Positions 26,080 through 38,590 of a stretch of DNA of 64,000 nt are shown in pieces; position 1 is the stretch's first letter; every line of letters begins with the position of its first letter. The position numbers and the translations under genes are program-made. The notes beneath the pieces are model-generated. The model saw only the letters and a list, made by a program, of their open reading frames with translations, made no database searches and was not told where the DNA came from. Source of the DNA: Polytrichum commune (lineage: Eukaryota; Streptophyta; Polytrichopsida; Polytrichales; Polytrichaceae); assembly GCA_950295325.1 (NCBI GenBank), contig OX485805.1, positions 56,754,758 to 56,818,757 of the forward strand. Reading direction: 5' to 3'.

Positions 26080-29000
26080 ATGTGCAGGTTACACTCTTGT
26101 TATACTACAGTGTGTCATGTAGTAGTGGTATACCTTTGTCTTGCAGCTGCTTCAAGTCCTCGCTGGTGCACATCTTCCAATGGCCTACCAAGCCCAGCTG
26201 GGGCTCCGACAAGTGATACACCAATCTTTAACGGACCCTCATCAGCACCTGCTCCTTCACCGGTAATTAATTGATTAAATGAGTCAGACTTCAATATGCA
26301 TGCTTATTCATGAATGTTCAACTTGATTATTTCGCCCTGGCTTCTTGGACCTATATAAGTTTCATGTTGATGAGACCATAACCTGATTTGAACCTGAGCT
26401 TAAAAATTGCTAATGATTTCATGAGAGTGATACCTATTGTTATCCGATCCCAATATCACCAAGTTTTGCAGGATTTGTAGAGATGAACAAGACTTGTATC
26501 CATTCCATGAATAACAGGATATATACAGTGTTGGTGTTGTAGTAGCGTTGGAATTGAAAGATGTAACTATGTCAATATCTATAGTTGCATTTCGGCGGCA
26601 AAATCAGCGTTGCAATTCAATAGAGTTATCCTTTAATTCAACTAGAGATTTCGTTGGGAGTTGTTTGTTTTGCATACAAAACTTTCCATATTTGGTAAGT
26701 TTTTTAGTGCATGCTTGGAGTCCGTGTGGAGATTTGAACGAAAAACATTTTACATTGGTTCATTGGGGGACGCTCTCATCTTAGCACCTCTTGGCATGCC
26801 AAAATGAGTTCAAACCTCCACCTACCGATATAGAAAGTTCTTCGTTCAAACATCCACACTGACTCCAAGCATGCACCAAAAACTTGGAACATGGAAAACT
26901 ATGTATGCAAAACATCTAATTTTCCACCCAAATCTACCGTTGATATAATGGACAACTCTAATGTGGTTCTTAAAAAATAAAAATAAAAATGTGTACTAAT
27001 TGGATGAATGATTCGGTGATTTCTTCCAGGCATCTACAAGCAATCCGACTGACCCAGGCCAGATGGCAACTCTGTACAGCTTGTACACTTGGCTAGATGT
27101 GTGGAGGCTAAAGGGGACAGTTCCTAACATCACTGACATGACAATAGCCAACAGAGATCCATGTGTTTCGAAATGGGTTGGAATCTACTGCGATGGAGGC
27201 TCACCGTACCAGTTTATCATCAACATCACAGTGGTGGATATGAGTGGGAAATTTCCATCAAATTTTCTCACAGTCATGTCAAACCTCACCACCTTGATTT
27301 ACCTAAGAATCTACCAGAAGGGAAATGCGGCTATCTCCACTTTGTCTGGTACAATACCTGCAAGCCTTGGACAATTGCAGTCTCTCCAGGAACTCAACTT
27401 ACGAGGGAACCAGTTAACAGGTGGTGTCCCAGTTGAAGTTGCTCGCCTTCCTTTACTCAATTACATCAATTTGGCTGATAACCACTTGTCAGGCCCATAT
27501 GACCAGTTTTGTGAGTCCAAGTCCTTGCAGACCATCCTCCTGTTCGACAACCTCTTCAACCAGTCCATTCCTTCGTGCCTCGGCAACATGAACCTAACCA
27601 ACCTTAACCTGGGTGCTAACATGGTCACTGGTGCCATACCTGATAGTTTTGCAAACCTGACATATTTGTCAACCCTGAACCTTGACAACATAACATTAAC
27701 TGGGGGGCTCAACAATTCCATGGTGGCCAAATGGACAAGTTTGACTTCCATCTCTTGTAGGAGGAGCAATTTGTCAGGACCCTTTCCTGAAGCACTTGGG
27801 AGCTTGCCCTATTTGAACACCATCCAACTTGCTCAAAACCAATTCTCAGGCTCCATTCCAAGCTCCCTTGGCAACCTCCAAAACCTCATGGTTTTAGCAC
27901 TCTATGAAAACCGCCTTACTGGAGAGGTGCCTCCTGAGCTTGGAAATTTGAAGAACCTCACCCACTTGTTGTTGGCCAATAACTCTTTATCTGGCTCGAT
28001 TCCTCCTAGCTTGAGTGGATTGTCAACATTGCAACACCTCCATCTACAGGGTAACAACTTCAGTGGGCCTTTTGAAGCGGGAATCATCACCAACATGACA
28101 AACTTGGTGGGGCTCTTTCTTCAGGTAACTATTCTTAGATGCAAAATTTAACAAGTTTTATATGTTTGGAAAGATTTCGTGATAGTACCCGTTGAATTCT
28201 TCTAGCTCTTGATTCAAGTGTGGCTTAAACCCAAGGCCTTAACTTGGATCCCATGGGAACAATGAGGTTAAGCCACGTAAGGCCAAAATAGTACTTGGGT
28301 GGATGACCTTCCTAGTACTTGATTGTTGATGCACCCTACCACCTATAGTCCACCCAATCATAGTGGAGGTATTTGTTGGGTGAACCAAATATTTTCAGCC
28401 AACCATGTGGGCAACCTAAGGGCTTGTCCTTGGGGAGACAGGTGTTAGTTGGCTTGTCTACATCCGTTCAAGGTGTTAACCTTTGAAAGGAGGCAAATGT
28501 CTTTGGGACCCTCTAATTCTCCTAACAAAGGCCCTTGTGTATGCAACCCTCATATTATATGCATGGGGCATCAACATGAAAATGGCTTAGAGGACGGCTT
28601 TTGTAAAACAATTATCAAATTATTAAAAAAAACCAAAAAGTTGGGTGAAGACGAAATTTTAAAAAATGAGATGTAGAAACAATTAGATTGCATATTTATT
28701 TATTTATTAAAAACCTTCACAATGTATATAAATAATTGTAACACTTTTTTTTATAAAAAAAGAAACCTTGTAGAATGTCTAATTTTAAAAGATCCACACG
28801 AGTAGTTGCCTCCAAATAAAATTAAAAGTCATTGGCAATTTTTTATTTATAATGTATAAAATATAAATTAAAAATTAAAAAGCCCAAAAATCTGGGTAGT
28901 TTGGCCTATGGTAATTGCTTTAAAAAAACTCATAAAATCAGGCTCTTGATGCAATTATAAGCTTCAAGGATAATTCATTTCCTGTATATAATTACATTTT

Positions 29001-32000
29001 TGGATTCCTTGTCAAAAGGGCTACAAGAGTTCCCTACATTAAAACAAATTATATCACTCGATATTGGATTAAATTGCATCATATGTGATTATAATCAAGG
29101 CCATATAATATGGGAGTTGTGTACCCAGGCTAAGGCCTTAACCCGGAGCCCATGGGAACTCCAATATTTAGTCCGTCTAAGACATGGATAGTACTCAAAT
29201 GGGTGGCCTTCCTTGCGTTTGATTTTCAGTGCACCCTTACCACCTATGGTCCACCCAGCCATAGTGGAGGTATTCGGCTGAACTGGATCCCAACCAAATA
29301 TTTTCAACCAATCATGTGGGAACTTGGGGGTTTGTCACTAGGGGAGAGAGGTGTTGCTTGACTTGTTTATGCCCGTTCAAGGTGTTCACCTTCGGAAGGA
29401 GACCGTAGTCTAGCGCCCTCTAATTCTCATAATGCATGTTTCGGGATTACATATAGACTTAGACCAACTCACTCGAAGATGAAGAAACACACATGATTCA
29501 TGCCGGTGGCAACATCAGAGGCATCCTTCTTCTTGCTTTCTTTCTATCTTTCTTGCAGCTGCTGATTCGATTCTGCGGGGGCTTATTTGCTTTCACGACA
29601 TATACTGATGATATTGCCTGTGGTTGATTTGCTGTGGAAATGGTTTTCCAACAGGAGAATAACTTCAATGGATCGTTTCCTAGCGGCCAGATTTTTAATT
29701 CCTGCCTGTCACTTGTCAATGTGAGCTTAAGCTACAACGAGTTCACTGGTCCGGTGTTAGAAGAAGGGGCAACCCTGCCTGTCAATCTGACCTTTCTTCT
29801 CATGAGTTACAACAATTTCTCCGGATCCATTCCAAGTGCAATAGGAGAGACGACGAAGTTGCAGTATCTGGATCTGGCGAAAAACAATCTAAGCGGGAAT
29901 GTACCTCCTGAGGTTCTAAGCAAACTTACAACTGTACCTTCGGCTCAGATCAATCTATCATTCAACAAGCTCAATGTTTCCAAGCAATCGACACAGCCTG
30001 GCTTTGGTCTCTTCACCTGCTTACCTCAGGTATATTCCTCATGTCATTAGGCAATGGTCCACCAAATGCTTAGAATTGTAAAGCTCTGTTATGTGAGCAA
30101 AGTATCATCCACGACCTTTATCAAGTTCAGTAATAGATTGACAAGGTTACATATAGTATGTTAATATCTAGTGTCATGGATGATTTTGTGCCCGGGGTGC
30201 ATGGCAACTTATGCACAATTTTTTTTTTTTCTGAAATCTTGTCATGCTAAGGAAGGTGGCTTAAATCCTTAATTATGATCACATTTGGAAGAACATATTG
30301 TGAAACTAATGAGAGATCCGAGCCAATGATATTTATTTCTCAGAAACAGGTCAGTAGTCTAGAAAGTATTATGGTTCATAAAAGTGTCTGTGCATACATT
30401 GGGTTTCAAGTGCAAATATGATTTAGTGGATATGTGCATACATGGTTATGATTAGTGATCGTAAAGCATCATTAGTGGCATAATGAAGAAAAAACTGACC
30501 ATAAGTTAGAAATAATATTAAATCGTAAATGCACAAGACGATGTTCATGATCTGCACACTTCCGGGTATTTGTGCAGGATGCCAATTGCGCAGAATACCA
30601 CGTGGGAAATGGAGAAGGCGTCGCCATAAATGTCGGTGGTCCTCAATATCTCGAATACGAAGCGGATGTGGTGACTCCAGATTTCCCAGTTGGGATGTTC
30701 ACAGTCTCCACTTCATCCATGTGGACTATGAGCGCAACTGGGGTGGATGGTGCTTGGATATTAAACAGGACCCAGACCCTCACGAATGCGGATAGCATTG
30801 ACTACTGGACTTTGTACAACACTGCGAGAACAGGGGCTGATTCGTTCACATATTACATACATTCCTTGCAACTAGGTAAATACAAAGTGGATTTAGGGTT
30901 TGTGGAACTCATTGCTGACATCCGTGCGGGTGAGCGAATATTTGACATCTGGATCCAGGACCAGCTGGTTTTTCAAGGCATGGATGTGGTGGTCCGAGCC
31001 CCGGGACAATTTCGGGCATTTGTTGAGGAGTTTCACGTGGAAATGGCACCTAACGATTTGGGGCTTCTGAGAATTGAGCTTCGAGGCCATGGGAGTTGGC
31101 CGTTGGCGTTCAATAAACGGACCAAACAAGGATATTACTATGGCCCCATCCTCTCGGCCCTTCATGTGTATAGGGTTCATGGGCCTAGTAAACTTGCCAA
31201 GATTGCCATTAGATTAAGTGCGACCCTTGCCGGCTTTCTACTCGTGGCATCAGTTTTCTTGCTGGGGGCGTTCTGTCGGAGACGCCACCGCAGGCTTCAA
31301 GAGCTGGAAAAAGAACATGCAAAACTAGGCCTAAAGTTTTTCAGGTATGTAAAAAACCGTGGCAATTTCTTTTAGTCATTGCAAGGATGGATCATTACTA
31401 ATTAGGTGCAGAATTTGGCACCGTAACCTAGTCTCCTCGTAAGATCCCAAGGAATGGAAAACCATACCAGGGAGGCTGCACACCTATAATTCTATTTTAT
31501 TTTTAGACATCAAAATTTATTTTACCCTCTCACAAAACCTTGCAGAGCACCTATGTGCCTTCAAACGTCATCCCAGCCACTGGTTGTGATGTCACTCATT
31601 TGAACCGTCCATCCATTCAAGACACCAGAAAGAAATTCCTATGAGAATTACATGCCTGGGTACCTCCTCTCGTACGACTTCCTATGTCGAATTTGGGTTC
31701 CAATCTTTTCAACACATGTCTTCTTTGGTGTCTGTTCTTAGATTGACACCCAACCATACAACTCTCCAATATAGGTGTCCATTTAGGATCAAACATTGAA
31801 TTAGGCGGCACATGTATCTTAGTGGCATGTGTGTTGGAATTATGCAGACTCAGTGAACTGGAAGCCGCAACAAACAAGTGGTCAGATGGGAATTTGCTGG
31901 GTGAAGGTGCGTTTGGCAGAGTGTACAAGGGTCTTCTCCTGGACGGAACAGTGGTGGCCATTAAGAAACTGACAACCACGACGAATGGTGCCTTCTGTTC

Positions 32001-34857
32001 CAAGGAGGCCTTCCTTAATGAAGCTCGCATCATCAGTTCCACGCGCCATCGCACCCTGATAGCCCTCTTGGGTTGCTGTTTTGAAACCTCCCACCCTTTG
32101 TTTATCTGCGAGTACATGCCCAATGGCAATCTCCACGATGCACTCTTTGTTCACCACATCCATCTTGACTGGGCTCAAAGGTGCGAGCAAGCAACCTCCA
32201 ATCATGAGCTGTTTGTTTGTTTTTTTTCATTTTTCTTTATTATTATTTCTTTCTTTCTTCATCAATCTTTGCAATGAAACACGAAGTGTCAGCTGTAGAA
32301 AGAAATACAGAAAGACAAACCGGTGTTGCCACTGGCATGGATTATGGTGTTGCTTCATCTTTAAATTGGTCTAAGTCTATATGTAATCCCGAAACGTGCA
32401 CTACGAGAATTACAGGGCCTTGAAGGCTATTGCCTCCTTTCAAAAAACACCTGCAACAGGCGTGGACAAGCCGGCTGGCACCTATCTCCCCCAAGGGCAA
32501 GCCCCTAGGTACATGGTTGGTTTAAAACATCCAGTTCACTTGGATACCCCCACTATGATTGGGTGGACCAAAGGGTGCACTGGAAATCAAGTGCGAGGAA
32601 AGTCACCCATCCAAGTACTATTATGACCTTAGGCGGCTTAACCTTAGTGTACCCAATGTTAAGGCCCTAGGGTTAAGCCCCATTGCCAGTTTCAATAATG
32701 CATCGTCACCAACCAAAAACATGTGCCACATGTCATCGTGTGTTTAGTTGGGACCTATTGAAAGATGACATCGAAATTGAGTTCTAGTGGACAACTGCTC
32801 AATCAGACGTGAACAATACTCCTATTTTTGACTCTGTATATTGTGATCAGGTCGGCAATCTTAAAGGATGTTGCGAGTGGATTGCTGTATTTGCATGAAG
32901 AAACTTCTCATCAAATCATCCATCGCGATGTGAAACCCGCCAATATTCTCCTCGATGACAAGTTCAATGCGCGCGTTGCGGACTTTGGGCTAGCACGCCT
33001 TGTGGCCGATCGAGAAGTAGATGTCATCACAGATGTCATGGGCACCCGTGGATACCTTGCTCCAGGTACATCTCAGAAAAATCAATATCCTCTATTAGAA
33101 GAAACCTTGTGCTTATTAACCAACCATTTCGCCTTCTCCATGGGGACTCTAATATATTATCAATTTGACTGCCCAACCATCCAAAAATTGCAACCAAAAA
33201 CTTCAGGCTGGTAACCAATTGATATATTTATACTTTTTTTCTGTCAAGGGTCACAACAGACCGTTGTAACAGGAAAAAATTATTCACAAGTTCTCTAAAT
33301 TCTGTTCAGGTTGCTTACTTGAACACACTTGAGTGTCAATCACTCAACCTGTGATTTCATTGTTTTTCAAACTTATGATGACAGTACTTAAGTTGCTCGA
33401 TGTTGAATCACGAACATTAAATCATGTTTGCAAATCTTGTGCAGAGTACGCATTGAATGGACAACTGTCTGATAAGGTGGATGTGTTTAGCTATGGAGTG
33501 GTGTTATTGGAGCTTGTCAGTGGGCGTCACGGGTTACAACCGTCACGAGACCTCCCAACTTCTGTCCCAATTTCGATTGTCCAATGGGCATGGGATATGG
33601 TGACAGATGGAAAAGTTCTTTCTATTGCTGACCCTGCGCTGGACTTCAGATTCTACAACGAAGACTTCATTCATATAGTTGAAATTGCCCTCTGGTGCAC
33701 ACAAAGCCACCCTCACATGCGACCTAGTATGAACCAGGTGAGCAACTCCACTAATAAGATAAGCCAAGCAATTTTTCGCCTTGATAATTATACTGTCTTC
33801 TGGAAACTCAATAATGTGCTAGGTTTGAGTATTATTAAGGTGCATCCAATTTCTGTATTTAATATGATGTACTAGATGATGGCCATTGAGTGGACCCAAC
33901 TGAGTGGCGGGTGTCCGCGAGCTAGGTCGAGCCAATGGTCATTCTCTAATGTAAGTGTCCATTGGGATGAGATTTTGCACATTATAAAAGAACTTCTAAA
34001 ACAATATGTCGGACCATATGACATTTTGAATGAGAAGGATGTGTTTGAAGGTGATTCATTCTAAGAAAATTTGGATGGAGGACAATATTAACCTCTACCC
34101 GATGGTAATTATGGACTAGATAAGCATTGAGAAGAGAGTGGATGATGAGCCACAAGAGCAGCAAGTCATCCACCTACTTGAAGCTAGTCATCGGTCATAA
34201 CCAATCAACTCATAAACAAAATCTGAAAATTAATATGGAAGATATTGTGACTCTATGGATGCAAATTTGTGATAAGTTATGTTAAGTCTTCAAATCTTGG
34301 ATGAGCGATCATTGATGGACTTCATAACATGCGAGAGGAGAGCAGATGACGAGTTGCGATAGCATCAAGACATCCGTCAACTTCTCGTTCACCATGGAAC
34401 ATAATTGGTTTGCTCATAAATGTAGACTATAGGTTATGAATGAGATGTCCTCTTCATAGATAGAAAACTACACAAGAATTGTTGGAAGTGCCTTCCACTT
34501 GGATGAGGGATTGGTTATGGACGTGGAATAATCTAATGTTTGTTCGTTTGTTGGTGCTTTGTATGATATTAGGTCTTGCGCATGTTGCATAAACAAGCAC
34601 GGATACCCCCGCTGTCTGCACAGAGAATCCATTATGAGACACGTGACATGACTAGACTACCTTCTACTCCATTCGACGATGTGGAGTGGCAATCATACAT
34701 CTCAATGGCGTCGGAAGCAAGCATGGCCAAATTCAAGGTTTATCAAGGATTCAGCCCCATCTTCAGTCCCAGTGACGCAATTCATCCAAGCATTGGCGAC
34801 CCTTCAAGTTTTGACAGCTCAGCAATATGCCCAATCTCAGGAAGCTTGGCTCGATGA
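26080..34857 (+). CDS. LRR-malectin receptor-like protein kinase (eight exons)
   Basis: Exons inferred from GT-AG sites and frame: 26080-26262, 27030-28124, 29655-30029, 30578-31344, 31848-32180, 32851-33065, 33445-33737, 34573-34857. All phases agree, giving 1,181 residues. Order: hydrophobic N-terminus (HVVVVYLCLAAA, a plausible signal peptide), Ser/Pro-rich linker, LRR cap (DPC...WVGIYC), about 13 LRRs (to about 545), malectin domain (about 566-752; INVGGP, RIFDIWIQ), membrane helix (about 762-783) and kinase domain. The kinase has the glycine loop GEGAFGRVYKG, VAIKK Lys846, HRD Asp944, DFG Asp962 and APE Glu990, so it should be an active RD kinase. This layout is that of LRR-RLK subfamily VIII. 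It should sit in the plasma membrane and sense an extracellular ligand, not identifiable here. The first exon is least certain: an acceptor at 26146 could instead join an unseen upstream exon. Confidence 0.88.
28211..28530 (+). repeat. Dispersed repeat family L, copy A (intron 2)
   Basis: Shares with copy B (29105-29495) and, inverted, with copy C (32360-32690) the blocks CCCATGGGAAC, 'ccacctatagtccaccca', 'catagtggaggtatt' and 'ttcaaggtgtt'. Short, non-coding, possibly SINE- or MITE-like. Ends not fixed. Confidence 0.8.
29105..29495 (+). repeat. Dispersed repeat family L, copy B (intron 2)
   Basis: Same family as copy A, direct orientation, in the same intron about 900 bp downstream. Its 3' part (TTTCGGGATTACATATAGAC) is absent from copy A but present in inverted copy C. 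Confidence 0.8.
31650..31830. repeat. Dispersed repeat family R, copy in intron 4
   Basis: Contains 'ccaatataggtgtccattta' and 'aacattgaattaggcggcac'. It ends only about 20 bp before the acceptor of the first kinase exon (31848), so the polypyrimidine or branch-point region may be repeat-derived. Confidence 0.7.
32360..32690 (-). repeat. Dispersed repeat family L, copy C (intron 5, inverted)
   Basis: Reverse-complement copy of 29105-29495, beginning TTGGTCTAAGTCTATATGTA on the plus strand and continuing through 'actatgattgggtggacc'. It fills about half of the 670-bp intron. Confidence 0.8.
34124..34525. repeat. Two-copy repeat in intron 7, related to 54825-55010
   Basis: Two adjacent degenerate copies (about 34124-34260 and 34332-34525) of a unit with GAGAGTGGATGATGAG, 'gtcatccac', 'ctcataa' and 'atagaaaac'. 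A third copy lies just downstream of the TATA-like box ahead of the second TPR gene. Confidence 0.65.
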
Positions 34858-36165
34858 GTCAAACATGTGAGTTCTAATCACATACCTGTGGATGCTCTCA
34901 CATTGGCCCCAATTTAATTTCCATCACAAATGCAAAGGCTTGTATGTTTAACTCATTCTCTGAAATTCCCTCAACCCTAACTTTCTTTTTTCGACCTTGA
35001 AAAATTCTTGCAGGTGTTGCGAGCCACATGCAGGTTGGGCTGACTCACAGTCTTGTTCAAGGTGGCTGCAGTGAAATGCACATTGGAAAAAAACTACAAT
35101 TAGATGAAGATATTCTTGTCATCACCATAATCAAAAAGACTGATTAATCAGCACTACTAAATTAGTGCTTGAAGTGGTGAGTGTTTAAGAAGCAGCAGAG
35201 GATTGAATAGGTAGCAGATTTGTTATCTCGGAGGTTATTCTCATGATCAGCATGTTGAGTACGTGTACATTTCAGACATAGCCAAATTGTGGACAGGTAT
35301 GACAATGAAAGAACTCAAATGGAGCTCAGAGGCTCCCGTCATGGGCTGTAACCAGACCTGACTTAGTCCTCACAAAAACAACTCAATTTCTTGTACGTGA
35401 GTGTATTCTATAGCATTTTGTTCTGAAGTATGTTATAACCACCTTTGAACATTTTTCCGAAGGAATCACTACACACTAGAAGAAATCTTGTCCATTTTAA
35501 CCATACATTGCAACTCATGACTTAAAATATAATAAATCAATCAATTCAGTTGCCAAGTGTCTGAAAACTGCAACCAATAACCTTTGGTTGACAACCTAAT
35601 TTATTTACTCATATAGTTTCTCACAATGAGTTGCAATGGACAGTTCTAATGGACAAGTTTTCATCTAGTGACAGTTGACGTTCACTGAAATGGGCTTCCA
35701 ATCTTTGAAGTGTGTTTCTTAGAAAGCCATAATTGTTTGTAGATATATTATAATAGGTCGAATTCGGAGCGTTTGAGTATGGGCATGTATGTTAATTGAT
35801 AATATCAATGGTGTCCTTTCCAAGAATCGAATGAACTTTCATCTCTAAGAAAGGAATTTAAATTTCACATCACTGCCTCTGCCCAACATTTTGTCTGCTT
35901 GGCATGATAATCATATATATCGACAGTAAAGAGTTGCTATTTTATCTCGAATAGGCAGGCCGCATATCTCTTTTTCTTCACCAGATTCATTCAACTGAAC
36001 GCCACCAACACTTCTCTGTTTCTTCACCATGGTCCCCAAATGTAATAAACTGGTAATTTTTTATGACAAATCTGAATCAGAAAATGCTGCAAATGTTTTT
36101 CAGCAAATCTGCAGATGTTCTATAATTATCAGTCTCATTTCAAAGCATGGCTGGTACAGACAGAG
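34858..36165 (+). other. Presumed 3' UTR and downstream spacer of the receptor kinase
   Basis: No further coding exon continues the protein; the frame closes at 34857 with TGA. No gene seen in the spacer. Confidence 0.45.
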
Positions 36166-36168
36166 TAA

Positions 36169-36673
36169 GGGCCACTTCAGACACGGGACTGAGAGCCCGT
36201 GACCATTATTACACTTCAAGCGCTCTCATTGGTGCAAAAGGTGGAGCCGGTCCAAGTTCGCTTCACATTACGCTCGAGGGACCAACGGAGTATGTGAATG
36301 CAAGATGGATGTAAAGTCTACATGGATTCCTATGTGGCATCCAATGGATCATGTTTCATGGTCTCTTGGACTATTTTCACAAACCACCTCTTGGAGGTAA
36401 GCCTAACACAAAATTGGGAGACCATGGCACTCCGAACGATCACAACCGTTGATTTATTTTATTTTATCATGCATGAGGACATGCATGAATAGAAATTCGT
36501 TAAAATAGCATTTGATTGAGAGCTCAATCACATATGACTTCACACTATATCACTTGAGAGTCCATGACCACATTACATGGTTTTGGAGGTGTCTTGGAAT
36601 GGCCTTTGGACACATTCTTTTGGGCTCTCACAATTACATGGTCACGGCTCTTGGCTCGTGTGTGAACTGGCCC
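36169..36673. mobile_element. Tourist/PIF-Harbinger-like MITE, family T1 copy 2
   Basis: Starts GGGCCACTTCAGACACGGG, ends CTCGTGTGTGAACTGGCCC, flanked by perfect TAA target duplications (36166-36168 and 36674-36676). Collinear with the copy at 15973-16456, including 'gtggagccggtccaagttcg'. Terminal inverted repeats run imperfectly for about 45 bp. No transposase. Confidence 0.9.
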
Positions 36674-36899
36674 TAAGAAGGCAAGACTATTCACTTGGAA
36701 TCAATGCACATGGTTCAACAGTCACTGTCCAACACATGTACAGTGACCGATTTTTGCCAAAAGATAATTATCAGAAGGCAGGCGTTTGTAAAATATCCTA
36801 TGATTTTCCTCCCAATTCTGAATTATGGGTAGCAATCAAAAACCTTGCATAGCAAGGATGTAAATTCCCAACAAATCTAAGCATCGGTGAGTAGGTACC

Positions 36900-37270
36900 T
36901 GAATCTAAGGTATGTGGGTGCTATGTGGTTCCTTTTTCATGCTCTCCAACTTCTACCCATTAGATTTGCACAACAAAACTTGTGTTGCATTAGCAAGTCT
37001 ATGATGAAACGTATGTCAAAACGGGATTGAAAATCAGACCTCTCTTGATTTACTTTGGTTATCGGAAATGCATGTTTGTTGATGTTTTTAACTGGATACA
37101 TAGGTCCTCCCAATTGTGTTCACTGTTGAGTGTAGAGTAGTTATTAATATTTGAAGATGTAGTCCAATCTCTTTTAAACATGTGTTTTTATGATGTTTGT
37201 TCATTTATCCTCATGGACCCACATACCAATCCAATCTAAGGGTCTGATTAAGAAAAGTAGCCACTTAAGA
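36900..37270. repeat. Dispersed repeat, pairs with 25340-25760
   Basis: Same orientation as the upstream copy and similar along its length (see that entry). It ends against a small MITE at about 37295. Confidence 0.75.
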
Positions 37271-37294
37271 CCCATCTATAGTAGAGGTGTTTAT

Positions 37295-37660
37295 TCCCAA
37301 TGAGGACCCCATCGGCAATCTATAGGGTACCGTAATTTCAATCAAGCGAGGACTCAATTTCAATAAGGCTAGGATTGAATTTTTATTAGGATGGAATCAA
37401 TAATGCAATGACACATGTCTTGGGTTTGAGTGCTAAAGTGGGGAGGAATGAGCAGTTTAAATGAGCAATTATGGTAGACTCTAGATATCGGTAATATGTA
37501 CAGGCCAATTTAAGGAATAAAATTACCAAAAAAATTTACAACCCTCCTTAATTCTATCTTCTTACATGGGAAAATTTTGCACCGCCTTATACACCTCCAA
37601 ACCTAACGCAAAATCTCGTAAGTGATTGGCTATGGGTGCTTCTACTATACCTTACTTTAC
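37295..37660. mobile_element. Small inverted-repeat element, family M, copy with empty site
   Basis: Ends resemble TAGTAGAGGTG and the inverse (GGGTGCTTCTACTA). Its body ('gctaggattgaattttt', 'gagtgctaaagtg', 'aaggaataaaattaccaaaa') matches 51187-52115. At 37587-37589 it keeps the unoccupied TTA site that in the other copy holds a 549-bp MITE. Confidence 0.75.
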
Positions 37661-38181
37661 ATTTTAGAATTTTACAATGATGAAAAGACATCATGTCTGT
37701 TGACGTAGTTGTTGTTCCAAAGTTCCAAAACAGTCGGCCATTGATGTCTGCATGCTAATTAGAAATCGGTGCATGGGTGCCACAGGGCAGAACCTTTTTG
37801 GCACAGACCAAAACTAGAATACTATATGATAGGACCTCCCTCCTAGTCGGGCCACTACCTAGACTAGTACAAAATCACAATGAGAAGTTTAGGTGCACAA
37901 GGCATGAATTCGTATAAAGTGCATTTGGGGGTGGGAATAAGATCAGTTTCTTAGTATATATGTTAGTACATGTCTACACTTTGCATAGTAAAATACCTAT
38001 TTTTATATATGTAAATATCGGAAGCAATCTAGATGTTTCTTTAAAGATTAAAAAAATTATTAGTTATAGTATGCTTCTAAGGAAGTGTTGGGTATGCCAA
38101 AGTACATTCCACATTCATGGCGGAGGTTCGATTAACCATTCCTTCACTACTACCAAACATGTCCAAAAAGCACACATTTTG

Positions 38182-38210
38182 GCCCCACCCCATCACTTCC
38201 CCAGACTTCT
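38182..38210 (+). promoter_or_regulatory. Conserved upstream block ahead of first TPR gene
   Basis: CATCACTTCCCCAGACTTCT with C-rich flank closely matches 54718-54748, ahead of the second TPR paralogue. A second shared word, AGACAACCAGTT, follows in both (about 38410 and 54780). Conservation suggests a retained promoter or 5' exon, but function is unproven. Confidence 0.45.
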
Positions 38211-38504
38211 TCAGCCTTACGCTTGCTTACTACTTATATTCTGGAAGTTTGATCTTACAGTGCTCTTGTGCGAACCTTATTAATTGCCTGACAGACTTGT
38301 GCTGGTCTTAGAAGTTGGTCGGCTTCTAATCCGCTATTCTGTTGCAGATTCGTGTGGGGAGAGTTTCTTCCTTGCAGGGAATTGTCCTGACATACAAATT
38401 CTTGATGTCTAGACAACCAGTTTTGGGTTCTCAAATGTGCTCAGCATAATTATAATTTGGTGCTATTCGGTGAGTATCTTGACGTTATTTCTTTGGTCAG
38501 ATCA

Positions 38505-38590
38505 TGAGGAAAGTGGGGTTTGAACCCCGGTTTTAGAAATTTCTTAATGAGAACAGCCATGTGGCAGCTCAGCTATGTATGTGAAAGGTT
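38505..38590 (-). mobile_element. tRNA-like sequence, probable SINE head
   Basis: On the minus strand TAGCTGAGCTGC (A-box-like) is followed about 40 bp later by GGGGTTCAAACCCC (B-box-like). The acceptor stem does not pair, so it is not a functional tRNA. Confidence 0.4.

Noticed and set aside
38505-38590. tRNA gene on the minus strand
   Set aside because: A- and B-box-like sequences are present but the acceptor and T stems do not pair; treated as SINE-like.
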